The notes under the pieces: generated by a model
What the model saw: only the letters and a program-made list of their open reading frames with translations
The model's database searches: none
What the model was told of the DNA's origin: nothing
Origin: Ruegeria arenilitoris
GTDB taxonomy: Bacteria > Pseudomonadota > Alphaproteobacteria > Rhodobacterales > Rhodobacteraceae
Reading direction: 5' to 3'
Length of the DNA stretch: 64,000 bases
Assembly (NCBI RefSeq): GCF_013032855.1
Contig: NZ_WQDA01000001.1
Span: 131,501-195,500, forward strand
In this document: piece after piece, positions 54,031-61,903 of the stretch
Position numbering within the stretch: position 1 is the first letter of the stretch
How the letters are laid out: each line of letters opens with the position of its first letter
Translations under genes and position numbers: made by a program

Positions 54031-55173
54031 ATGAAGACCGCCGATATCGGATTCTATGACCGCGTACCCATTGCACGCGACTTTCTTGCCCTGTCGGATC
54101 CGGAACAATTCACCCCGGTCCCGGATGACTGGATCGTGGGCGTCGCCGATATCGTGGACTCGACCGGCGAAATCGCGCGTGGACGCTACAAGACGGTGAA
54201 CATGGTGGGCGCGGCGGTGATCTCAGGCATGATCAACGCGCTGAGCGGGCGGGTTTTTCCCTATGTTTTTGGTGGCGACGGCGCCGGATTTGCCATCCCG
54301 AAGGAGGATGCCGACGTGGCGCGCGACACCTTGGCTGCGCTGCGCAGTTGGGCGGAAACCGAGTTCGGCATCGCGCTGCGTGCGGCTTTAGTTCCTGTGT
54401 CCGACCTGCGCGCGGAGGGGCTCGACTTGCGGGTGGCGCGCTATGCGCCGTCCTCGGGGGTGGATTACGCTATGTTCACGGGTGGCGGACTGGCCTGGGC
54501 CGAGGAGCAGATGAAAGCTGGCCGGTACAAGGTTCCGCCCGCCGGGTCCGACGCAAAGCCTGACCTGACGGGACTGTCCTGCCGCTGGTCCAACAGCCCT
54601 GCGCGGCATGGGCAGATCGTTTCACTTGTCATCCAGCCCACTGCGCAGGCGACAGAACGCGACTTTGCTGATCTGGCGCAATCAGTCCTGTCCGCATCCG
54701 AGGCTCTGGAGCGCGCGGGTCATCCCGTGCCGGCCGGCGGCCCTCCGATCAAGTGGCCACCTCCGGGGCTTGCACTGGATGCCCATGTTTCGCGCGCTGG
54801 GCGCAATCTGGCCGTGCGCAAGGCCGCGTTGCTTGTGCAGAACTTGCTGATCTGGCTGCTGTTCAAATCGGGCAAGCGACTGGGCGAGTTTGAGCCGGGC
54901 CACTACAAGAACATGGTCAGCCGAAATGCGGATTTCCGCAAATTTGATGACGGGTTGAAGATGACGCTGGATTGCGACGACGAGACCCTGTCGCGCATCG
55001 CCCGGACCCTTGAGGATGCGCGCGGACGCGGCAAAATCAGATATGGCATCCATTCCCAGCAAGAGGCGATGATGACCTGCTTCGTGCCCGCCGCCACGCG
55101 CGACGATCACGTACATTTCGTCGATGGTGCATCGGGCGGCTATGCGCAGGCCGCCGCCGCAATGCAGGGGTGA
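54031..55173 (+). CDS. DUF3095 protein, class III nucleotide-cyclase-like
   Basis: A 380-residue soluble protein. VADIVDSTGEIARG at 38-51 holds two Asp (D40, D43), and FGGDGAGFA at 80-88 a second acidic turn; these are in the order of the metal-binding aspartates of class III nucleotidyl cyclases and GGDEF domains. A helical region follows after residue ~190. DUF3095 has no settled function that I know of. GGGAGGGACA before the ATG decides the start. It is alone between a divergent MFS gene and a convergent aldolase gene, only seven bases apart. Confidence 0.82.
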   Translation: MKTADIGFYDRVPIARDFLALSDPEQFTPVPDDWIVGVADIVDSTGEIARGRYKTVNMVGAAVISGMINALSGRVFPYVFGGDGAGFAIPKEDADVARDTLAALRSWAETEFGIALRAALVPVSDLRAEGLDLRVARYAPSSGVDYAMFTGGGLAWAEEQMKAGRYKVPPAGSDAKPDLTGLSCRWSNSPARHGQIVSLVIQPTAQATERDFADLAQSVLSASEALERAGHPVPAGGPPIKWPPPGLALDAHVSRAGRNLAVRKAALLVQNLLIWLLFKSGKRLGEFEPGHYKNMVSRNADFRKFDDGLKMTLDCDDETLSRIARTLEDARGRGKIRYGIHSQQEAMMTCFVPAATRDDHVHFVDGASGGYAQAAAAMQG

Positions 55174-55180
55174 GCCGCCC

Positions 55181-55948
55181 TTAGGAACGCCATTTCGCGG
55201 CCAGCCCGCGGGCGGCCTGAGCCAGCAGCATGACGTCGATACCGACCGCCAGGAACTGCGCGCCCATGTCCCGATACGCTTGAACCGCTTCATCATTGGT
55301 GCCCAGAATACCCGGCGCCTTGCCTGCCGCCCGGATCCGCTTCAAAGCATCGGCGATGGCGGTGCGCACCTCCGGCACCGTGCTGTCGCCTTTGTAACCC
55401 ATGTCGGTGGACAGATCGGCCGGGCCGATGAAAACGCCATCCACGCCCTCGACCTGAAGGATGTCGTCCAGCGCGGCCATGCCCGCAAGGTTTTCCACCT
55501 GAACCAGCAAACAGATTTCGGGGTCGGCCGTGGCCACGTAATCGGGGATGGTGCCGTACATTGTCGCCCGTGTTGCGGCGGCCCCGACACCCCGCACACC
55601 TTTGGGCGGGTACTGGCAGGCCCGAACCAGCTCGCGCGCCTGATCCGCGCTTTCGACCATCGGTACCAGAATGGTCTGGGCGCCGGCGTCCAGCACGGTC
55701 TTGATCATCCAGGTCTCGCCGATGGGCAGCCGCACCACCGGGTGCGAGGGGCTGTTGGCCAGCGCAATCAGCTGATCGCGGATCGAACGGATGTCATTCG
55801 GCGCATGTTCGCCATCGATCACCAGCCAGTCGAAACCGGCGGTTCCCATGATTTCCGCGGTGATGGCTTCAGCAAAGCTCATCCAGCAGCCGATCTGCAT
55901 TTCGCCCTTTGTCAGAGCCTGTTTGAACGGGTTTTTGGGGGCGGGCAT
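55181..55948 (-). CDS. HpcH/HpaI-type class II aldolase
   Basis: A 255-residue TIM-barrel aldolase. NPFKQALTKGEMQIGCWMSF at the start (seen as GEMQIGCWMS), FDWLVIDGEHAPND with the metal-binding Glu/His region, PMVESADQARELV and DGVFIGPADLS are typical of HpaI, RhmA and GarL. They cleave 2-keto-3-deoxy sugars or hydroxy-oxo acids to pyruvate and an aldehyde. The start shares a base with the stop of the upstream PLP decarboxylase (TGATG), so both are in one operon. The real substrate is unclear: a 4-hydroxy-2-oxo-heptanedioate type acid is one candidate. Confidence 0.92.
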   Translation of the reverse strand: MPAPKNPFKQALTKGEMQIGCWMSFAEAITAEIMGTAGFDWLVIDGEHAPNDIRSIRDQLIALANSPSHPVVRLPIGETWMIKTVLDAGAQTILVPMVESADQARELVRACQYPPKGVRGVGAAATRATMYGTIPDYVATADPEICLLVQVENLAGMAALDDILQVEGVDGVFIGPADLSTDMGYKGDSTVPEVRTAIADALKRIRAAGKAPGILGTNDEAVQAYRDMGAQFLAVGIDVMLLAQAARGLAAKWRS

Positions 55949-57381
55949 CAGCGGTCCTCCTGCGGGGGTGTGGGCAAGGTGCGGGCGATTTCGGTGATCA
56001 CGTCAAAGGCCATCCGGACGTCCTCCTCGGTGGTTTCGAACTGGCCGGCCTGAAAGCGGATGACGATGTCGCCATCGACTCGGGTCTGGGTCAGATAGAT
56101 GCGCCCGTCATCGTTGATGGCGTTCACCAGCCGCAGATTCAGGTCGTCCAGATCCGCGGCGCCGGGTGGCTCATATCGGAAGGTCCACAGGGACCACATG
56201 GGCGGGGTGACGATCCGGAAATCCGGCTCGGCCGCCAGCCGGTCATGCAGGTCGCGCGACCAGTTGACGTGGTTGCGCAACCGCGCGCGCAAGCCTTCCA
56301 GCCCGTAGGCGCGGATCACGAACCACAGTTTCAGCGCCCGAAACCGGCGGCCCAGCGGCACCGACCATTCCGAATAATTAATGATCCCGTCCTGACCATG
56401 GGTTTTCAGATATTCGGGACTGATCGCCAGCGTCTGCACCAGATCGTCGGGGTTTTTCAGGAAATGCGCGCAGCAGTCGAACTGAACCCCCAACCATTTG
56501 TGCGGGTTGAAGACGATGCTGTCGGCTTGGTCGATCCCCGGCCAATAGTGGCGGTATTCGGGGCAGATCATCGCCGACCCGGCCCAGGCCGCATCCACAT
56601 GCGTATACAGCCCGTATTTCTGCGCAACTTTCAAACACGCATCCACTGGATCGGTCGCGCCGGTTCCGGTGCCGCCGACGCACAGGATCACCCCCGCGGG
56701 GTGAAGGCCGGCGTCCAGATCGGCTTGGATCGCGGCCTCGAGCGCTGCGGGGTCCATCCCGCGCCAGTCACCCTTGATCGGGATGCGCACCAGGTTGTCC
56801 TGCCCGATCCCGGCCACCCAGATGGCGCGGTCGACCGATGTGTGCACCTCGGACGAGCAATAGACGCGCAAGGGTGTCTGCCCGAACAGGCCCTGACGGT
56901 TGCCCTGCCAGTTCAGCGCCTTTTCTCGCATGGTCAGAACGGCGGCCAGCGTGGCCGACGAGGCTGAATCCTGGATCACACCGGCGAACCCTTCGGGCAG
57001 GTCCAGTGCCTGCCGCAGCCAGTCCATCATCCGGGTTTCCAGCTCGGTCGCCGCGGGCGAGGTCTGCCACAGCATGCATTGCGGCGCGATCGCGCTGGCC
57101 AGAAACTCGGCCAGCACCGATGGCGCCGAGGCGTTCGAGTTGAAATAGGCGAAGAAGCGCGGATGCTGCCAGTGGGTGATGCCGGGCATCACGATCCGCT
57201 CAAAGTCTTGGAAAATCCCTTCTATCGGTTCGCCTTGTTCCGGCGCCGTCGCGGGAAGCGCGTTCAGCACCTCGCCGGGCTCGGTCCGGGCGCGCACCGG
57301 GTGCTGGCCGACGGTTTGGTGATAATGCTGCGTCCACTCGGAAATGCGTTTGCCCCATTCCGAGAATTCATCCCATCTCAT
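55948..57381 (-). CDS. PLP-dependent amino acid decarboxylase (aromatic/tyrosine type, group II)
   Basis: A 477-residue enzyme of the DDC/GAD family. GVIQDSASSATLAAVL places the cofactor phosphate, HVDAAWAGSA holds the PLP-stacking His/Asp region, and K295 in FNPHKWLG forms the Schiff base. It resembles plant and bacterial aromatic L-amino acid decarboxylases. The ATG at 57381 fits the usual MRWDEFSEWG-like N-terminus; an earlier start adds 41 unlikely residues. It is the first gene of a two-gene operon with the aldolase. Which amino acid it uses cannot be read from the motifs. Confidence 0.92.
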   Translation of the reverse strand: MRWDEFSEWGKRISEWTQHYHQTVGQHPVRARTEPGEVLNALPATAPEQGEPIEGIFQDFERIVMPGITHWQHPRFFAYFNSNASAPSVLAEFLASAIAPQCMLWQTSPAATELETRMMDWLRQALDLPEGFAGVIQDSASSATLAAVLTMREKALNWQGNRQGLFGQTPLRVYCSSEVHTSVDRAIWVAGIGQDNLVRIPIKGDWRGMDPAALEAAIQADLDAGLHPAGVILCVGGTGTGATDPVDACLKVAQKYGLYTHVDAAWAGSAMICPEYRHYWPGIDQADSIVFNPHKWLGVQFDCCAHFLKNPDDLVQTLAISPEYLKTHGQDGIINYSEWSVPLGRRFRALKLWFVIRAYGLEGLRARLRNHVNWSRDLHDRLAAEPDFRIVTPPMWSLWTFRYEPPGAADLDDLNLRLVNAINDDGRIYLTQTRVDGDIVIRFQAGQFETTEEDVRMAFDVITEIARTLPTPPQEDR

Positions 57382-58157
57382 CTGCCTTGCCTTCCGCCTT
57401 CGCATCTTTCGCGGGCAAGTGATGGCGATGCAGGCGGGCAGGTCAATCAAATTCCGGACGACGATGGCGCTGTGAGGTGGGACCGTGGCGGCCGTTCGGG
57501 CCAAACTCAGGCTCTAATAAAGAAAATCGCACCGGCTGTGCGGATCGGAGAACCCCGCCGGAGAAACTAGGGGTCGACTCCGGCGGGGTGGCCAGACGGT
57601 GTCTGAAGTTATTTGCCTGGCCCGGGGCCAAAGAATCCCTGTGTTGAAGGGCTCCGGCCCTGAATCGGAGAATGTGAGGTGCCCAAATTGCACCCCGACA
57701 GCGCAGCCCAAGCACCCAGGGGGATGAGGCCAGAGCGGCGGTTCTCCGAAACCGTAATTTTTCCTTGGTATTCGTGACGGTGGCACGCTGATGAACAAAG
57801 CTTGATTGGCTGGGCGCGCCGACCGCCTGAAAGAAAACCTAGCGCACCTGACCGCGAAACCAAGTCGCAATAAAGTGACGCGGCCAATGGGCCTGTTGCG
57901 CTGCCTTCGAATATCTGCCCGATATTTCTGTTCATGATGCGCGGCCTGTGCGGTTTATTAAACAGGGCGGTCCCAAGTTTCCCTAGAATAAAGACGGATA
58001 GTCTGCGCGGATGAAACTGGTTTGCGCCCAGGTCCGCGGCCTTGGCAACTTCGCGCCGAAACGTACAGGCGGGCCGGCAATAATCGGCGTGTTTGCCGGG
58101 TTGAACAGCGGAGTGTCTCCTTTAGTCTGCGCGGCAATATGAAGGAAAGGATGCAAT
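57382..58157. other. long non-coding region
   Basis: This 776-base gap, the longest in the window, has no gene I trust. Open frames on the minus strand (57514-57870, 57609-57935) lack ribosome sites and family features. It holds a perfect 12-base-pair hairpin at 57552-57589. The part 57600-57950 could contain gene remnants or a small RNA; I see no motif that decides. Confidence 0.55.
57552..57589. repeat. perfect 12-bp-stem hairpin in the gap
   Basis: ACCCCGCCGGAG (57552-57563) and CTCCGGCGGGGT (57578-57589) pair perfectly around 14 bases. There is no T run on either side, and no gene ends here. It may be part of a small RNA or of the decarboxylase leader. Confidence 0.5.
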
Positions 58158-58856
58158 ATGGCCAAATCTCTGTTTTCCCTGCCGGATGTGGTGCAGATAC
58201 CAGTAGTTGGAGAGGCCAACACCTATCCGGTGGGGCGCATCTTCTGCGTGGGACGGAACTATGCCGCCCATGCGGCCGAGATGGGAAACGAGGTTGACCG
58301 CGAGGCGCCGTTCTATTTCGCCAAGTCCCCGCAGAATGCCATTCTGACCGGGCAAACCGTGCCTTACCCGCCGGGCACCGAGAATTATCATCACGAAATG
58401 GAACTGGCTCTGGCCATTGGTCGCCCGGTGTTTCAGGCGACGTCGCAGCAGGCTTGGGATGCCGTGTTCGGATATTGCTGCGCGCTGGACATGACCCGGC
58501 GCGACCTGCAGGTCCGCGAGCGCAACAAGCAGCGCCCCTGGGATCTGGGCAAGGATGTGGAAAATGGCGCGGTGTTCGCGCCGCTGACCCGCGCCGCCGA
58601 TTGGGCGCCGACCGATGACATCCGCATCCATCTGAGCGTGAACGGTGAGGTCCGGCAGGACGCCACCCTGTCCGAACTGATCTGGAAGATCGACGAGATC
58701 GTCATGCACCTGTCCCGGTTCTATCACCTGCGGCCCGGCGACCTGATCCTGACCGGAACGCCCGCCGGTGTCGGCCCGGTCGTCGCCGGCGATGTGCTGA
58801 CCGGCGGCATCGATGGGCTGGACCCCATCCGCCTGACCCTCGGACCAGCGGAATAG
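58158..58856 (+). CDS. fumarylacetoacetate hydrolase family protein
   Basis: A 232-residue FAH-fold enzyme. IFCVGRNYAAHAAEMG near 28-43 and the acidic metal set HHEMELALAIG near 78-88 fit, as does the C-terminal LRPGDLILTGTPAGVGP motif. Members cut acylpyruvates, decarboxylate oxaloacetate or process aromatic breakdown intermediates; acylpyruvase is typical for this short form. GGAAAGG seven bases upstream supports the ATG. It stands alone, convergent with the AlkZ-like gene, so no pathway is indicated. Confidence 0.92.
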   Translation: MAKSLFSLPDVVQIPVVGEANTYPVGRIFCVGRNYAAHAAEMGNEVDREAPFYFAKSPQNAILTGQTVPYPPGTENYHHEMELALAIGRPVFQATSQQAWDAVFGYCCALDMTRRDLQVRERNKQRPWDLGKDVENGAVFAPLTRAADWAPTDDIRIHLSVNGEVRQDATLSELIWKIDEIVMHLSRFYHLRPGDLILTGTPAGVGPVVAGDVLTGGIDGLDPIRLTLGPAE

Positions 58857-58881
58857 ATCCCAAGAAGTGGCTTTTAGCTGC

Positions 58882-60126
58882 TCAAACAGGCGCGCGCAGC
58901 CAGTCTGCGTTAAAGGTGACCCGATCCAGCCCGGCAAAACGGCGTACCCGGTCCAGCTCGGCTTCGAGCCGCCGGGAGCGGGCGTCCGACCACCGGACCC
59001 CACGCTCGGGCCAAAGGGCGCGGACCCGCAAGATACCTTCGTCGCGATGGGCCTTCATGTCGATCCGTCCAATCAGACGGTCTTTTTCGAGCAGCGGAAA
59101 GACGTAGTACCCATAGGTGCGCTTGGCCTCGGGCACGAAGACCTCGATCCGATAGTGGAAGCCGAACAGGCGCTGGGCGCGGTTTCGGTCGCGCAGCATC
59201 GGGTCGAACGGGCTGAGCACACGGATCCGCCCCGGCGCGGGGGCAGGGTCGGCAGCCTGGTCCGCCAAGCCGGGTCGCGCAAACAAGCGGCGCATTCGAC
59301 CATCAGCGCATTCCACTTCGATTTCCTGCAAATCCCCCCGTGTCAGAGCCTGTTTGCACCACGCTTTCGCCTCGGCAGCGGTGACCGTGTCCCAAAACGC
59401 GGCCAGTTCGCCCGAGGTGGCAAAGCCCAGCCGGTCGAGCGCCGCGTGGCACAGCCAATCCACCGTCGCCTGGTGGTCGCACTCCATCACGCCGGGGCAC
59501 AGATGGGTATCGATCACGCGCTCGGTCAGGTCGTATTGCTTTTGAAACCCTCGGCGCCCCACCACCGTCAGCGCGCCCGAGCGCCACAGGTATTCCAACG
59601 CCGTTTTTGAGGGGTGCCAGTCCCACCAGCCGCCCGAGCCCTTTTTCTCATCCTGCCCCAGATCGGCCGAGCACACCGGGCCGTGGTCGCGGATGTGTTG
59701 CAGCACGGTTTCGAACTGCTGTTCGAACCCGTCGCGACGCCAGTTGCGCCAGCGGGCCCGAAGCATCTCGGCGTCGCGCTGGAAGCGCAGGTGCCAGTGC
59801 GGGTAGAACACCATCGGGATCACGGCGGCGTCGTGGGTCCAGTGTTCGAACAGGCCGCGGTCGCGCTCGTACAGGCGTTTGAGGTCGTTCGGCCGATAGG
59901 ACGGGCGGCGCGAGAACAGGATCATGTCATGGGCGCGCGCCACGGTGTTGATGCTGTCGAGCTGCACGAAACCCAGCCGGTGGATCAGATGCAGTAGATC
60001 GGGCCCTTTGGCCGGACCTGCGGGCTGTTCCGCCAGCGCATGACGATCCATGAACAACGCACGGGCGGTTCGGTTGTCGAGTTGTTGCAGCTTGCCCCGT
60101 TCAGCGCCGCTTGAGCGTGTCGCCAT
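58882..60126 (-). CDS. winged-helix DNA glycosylase, AlkZ/YcaQ-like
   Basis: A 414-residue protein of the HTH_42 family. FVQLDSINTVARAH at 53-66 contains Q55-x-D57, the catalytic pattern of the YcaQ interstrand-crosslink glycosylases; AlkZ itself has QxQ. The central YYVFPLLEKDRLIGRIDMKA segment, read as FPLLEKDRLIGRID, and C-terminal RVRALWPE also match. It should excise bulky or crosslinked purine adducts from DNA. The ATG used overlaps the 3' end of the LacI-family gene by 26 bases and has no ribosome site, which implies coupling. A start further in would remove conserved sequence. Confidence 0.87.
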   Translation of the reverse strand: MATRSSGAERGKLQQLDNRTARALFMDRHALAEQPAGPAKGPDLLHLIHRLGFVQLDSINTVARAHDMILFSRRPSYRPNDLKRLYERDRGLFEHWTHDAAVIPMVFYPHWHLRFQRDAEMLRARWRNWRRDGFEQQFETVLQHIRDHGPVCSADLGQDEKKGSGGWWDWHPSKTALEYLWRSGALTVVGRRGFQKQYDLTERVIDTHLCPGVMECDHQATVDWLCHAALDRLGFATSGELAAFWDTVTAAEAKAWCKQALTRGDLQEIEVECADGRMRRLFARPGLADQAADPAPAPGRIRVLSPFDPMLRDRNRAQRLFGFHYRIEVFVPEAKRTYGYYVFPLLEKDRLIGRIDMKAHRDEGILRVRALWPERGVRWSDARSRRLEAELDRVRRFAGLDRVTFNADWLRAPV

Positions 60127-61141
60127 AGCTGATCTTGGGGGTCAAGGTAATGCGTGTTTCGATCTCGGTATTCGGGTCGGCCAGTTGGGCGGCGATGATT
60201 TCCGCGGCCTTGCGACCGATTTCCAGTCGGCAGGCGTCCATGGTGGCCAGCTTGCGCGGCAGACCCTGTAACAGTTCGACGTTGTTGAATCCCGCAAGGC
60301 CGATCTGTCCGGGCACGTCGATACCCTGCTCAAGCAGGTACAGCAGCCCGCCCGCACCGATCATGTCGTTGGAATAATACAGGAAATCCAACTCTGGGGA
60401 GCGTTCTAGCATGGCTTTGGTCATCTCGCGCCCCTTGGCCAGGGCCGAACCGCCGGAATAGAACTCTCGGTCCTCGATTTCGATCCCGTGCTTGCCTAAA
60501 ACTTCGGTGAAGCCCTCGAACCGTTTGCGCGCGCGGTGGTCCAGCGGCATCTTGGTGCCCATGAAGCCGATATGCTGATACCCGGCCTTCAGGATTGCTT
60601 GCGCCATCTCGCGCCCGGCCCGGCGGTGCGAAATGCCCACCATCGCGTCCACAGGCTTGCCGTCCGTATCCATTATCTCGACCACCGGAATGCCCGCCGA
60701 ATCCAGCATGGCCCGCGCGGCCTCGGTGTGTTCCAGCCCGGCGATGATCACGCCGGAAGGCCGCCACGACAGCATCTCGTACAGGACCTTTTCCTCTTTT
60801 TCCGGCAGATAGTCGGTGACGCCGACCACGGGCTGCAGCTCGGTATCCTCAAGCACCTGGTTGATGCCGGTCAGCACCTCGGGGAAGACCATGTTCGACA
60901 GCGACGGGATGATCACAGCCACCAGGTTTACACGGCTCGAGGCCAGGGCCCCAGCGATCTTGTTGGGCACGTATCCCAGCTCTTTCGCGGCGGCCAGAAC
61001 CCGGGTGCGGGTCGCGTCCGACACATCGCCCCGATTGCGCAGGACCCGGCTGACCGTCATTTCCGACACACCGGACGCTTCTGAGACATCACGGAGGGTA
61101 AGCGGGCGTTTCGTTTCTGTTGTCACCGGGGATACCTGCAT
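60101..61141 (-). CDS. LacI/GntR-type transcriptional regulator
   Basis: A 346-residue repressor-type protein. The helix-turn-helix is at residues 14-36 (LTLRDVSEASGVSEMTVSRV) and the hinge helix PNKIAGALASSR follows. A sugar-binding type I periplasmic fold completes it. Its sequence resembles GntR, the gluconate repressor, in the hinge and the LPEKEEK region, but the effector cannot be fixed. No sugar genes are adjacent; the only partner is the overlapping AlkZ-like glycosylase gene downstream. The ATG lies in a promoter region with a CTAGCGCGAAC stretch near 61159 that could be part of its own operator. Confidence 0.92.
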   Translation of the reverse strand: MQVSPVTTETKRPLTLRDVSEASGVSEMTVSRVLRNRGDVSDATRTRVLAAAKELGYVPNKIAGALASSRVNLVAVIIPSLSNMVFPEVLTGINQVLEDTELQPVVGVTDYLPEKEEKVLYEMLSWRPSGVIIAGLEHTEAARAMLDSAGIPVVEIMDTDGKPVDAMVGISHRRAGREMAQAILKAGYQHIGFMGTKMPLDHRARKRFEGFTEVLGKHGIEIEDREFYSGGSALAKGREMTKAMLERSPELDFLYYSNDMIGAGGLLYLLEQGIDVPGQIGLAGFNNVELLQGLPRKLATMDACRLEIGRKAAEIIAAQLADPNTEIETRITLTPKISYGDTLKRR

Positions 61142-61240
61142 TGTTGTTTCCCCGATGCTAGCGCGAACAGGGCAATCTGTTCAACTGTTGTGCAAAGGTC
61201 ATGACAAGCCGAAAAAACCCGGCTACAGAAGGCGCCGCGC

Positions 61241-61317
61241 GGCCCCGTGGCTCAACTGGATAGAGCAGCCCCCTCCTAAGGGGCAGGTTGCAGGTTCGAA
61301 TCCTGCCGGGGTCGCCA
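61241..61317 (+). tRNA. tRNA-Arg (anticodon CCT)
   Basis: A full cloverleaf of 77 bases. The acceptor stem is GGCCCCG with CGGGGTC (one G-T pair), discriminator G, and an encoded CCA at 61315-61317. The anticodon arm GCCCC, loop CTCCTAA, GGGGC gives anticodon CCT, reading AGG. The T arm is GCAGG, TTCGAAT, CCTGC. It lies between the LacI-family gene and a secreted-protein gene and is not part of a tRNA cluster. Confidence 0.97.
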
Positions 61318-61376
61318 GCAACTCAGCGCGAGTCGGGTTTCGGGTTCGGTTTCACCGCTCAACCGCGATGGCGCGC

Positions 61377-61757
61377 TTACTTCGTACATGCAGTCCTGGC
61401 GATCCTGTTTGCCGTGCATACACTTCTTTTGGTGCAGTCGCCCTGAGAGTTTCTGCCTCTCTCAAATCTGCATTCTGGTGCGGTTTTGGACCAGCCTCGG
61501 CTCGTCGTGCATTTGGTATTCCCAGTGCATTGCGCTCCACCGCAGGTTTTCGGCTGCCATTTTCGGTAGGAATCGTATGAGCGCCACCCTTCTGGGCATG
61601 CTCCGCCCGCGAACGCGCAAGCGGTCTTTCCCTTGATCGTGACGGTTTTTCCTCCCGCACTATTGCACTCTGCTGCCGTTGGGGCCGCACTTCCGGAAAG
61701 TGGCGATACCAACACCAAACACAGACCAACCAAAGATAGTATCTCAAGAACACGCAT
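61377..61757 (-). CDS. secreted cysteine-rich protein of unknown function
   Basis: A 126-residue protein with a signal peptide (residues 1-25, cleavage after GSAA). The mature part has ten cysteines, at 31, 47, 54, 72, 77, 83, 96, 108, 114 and 124, an even number that could make five disulfides. AAGGAGAACGCT before the ATG is a strong ribosome site, so this is a real gene and not a shadow. I do not recognise a family. The spacing of cysteines recalls small disulfide-rich extracellular proteins, but no toxin or inhibitor motif is clear. It lies next to tRNA-Arg, with no mobile-element gene nearby. Confidence 0.72.
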   Translation of the reverse strand: MRVLEILSLVGLCLVLVSPLSGSAAPTAAECNSAGGKTVTIKGKTACAFAGGACPEGWRSYDSYRKWQPKTCGGAQCTGNTKCTTSRGWSKTAPECRFERGRNSQGDCTKRSVCTANRIARTACTK

Positions 61758-61903
61758 AGCGTTCTCCTTGCTGCGCGACAGGCAAGTCCAAGCTTACGTG
61801 ACCGACAGACAATCCCAAAGGGTCAATCCCACGGTACCTTCGAGACGATGTATCGCGGGGATCATCTGGTCTTTGAAGCACCGCAGCAATGGCCCGCGAA
61901 CCG
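61758..61903. other. short intergenic region
   Basis: A 146-base stretch between the M16-family gene and the cysteine-rich gene. It should contain the promoter of the latter. I see no clear terminator or repeat in it. Confidence 0.5.

Noticed and set aside
57609..57935. 108-residue open frame in the long gap
   Set aside because: No ribosome site, no recognisable fold and a Pro/Gly/Ser-rich composition typical of chance frames in GC-rich DNA.
61241..61376. phage or island attachment site at tRNA-Arg
   Set aside because: No integrase gene and no repeat of the tRNA 3' end was seen in the 2.7 kb to its right within the window.
61352..61753. 133-residue frame overlapping the ten-cysteine protein
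   Set aside because: Same strand, different frame; lacks signal peptide and the strong ribosome site serves the other frame.
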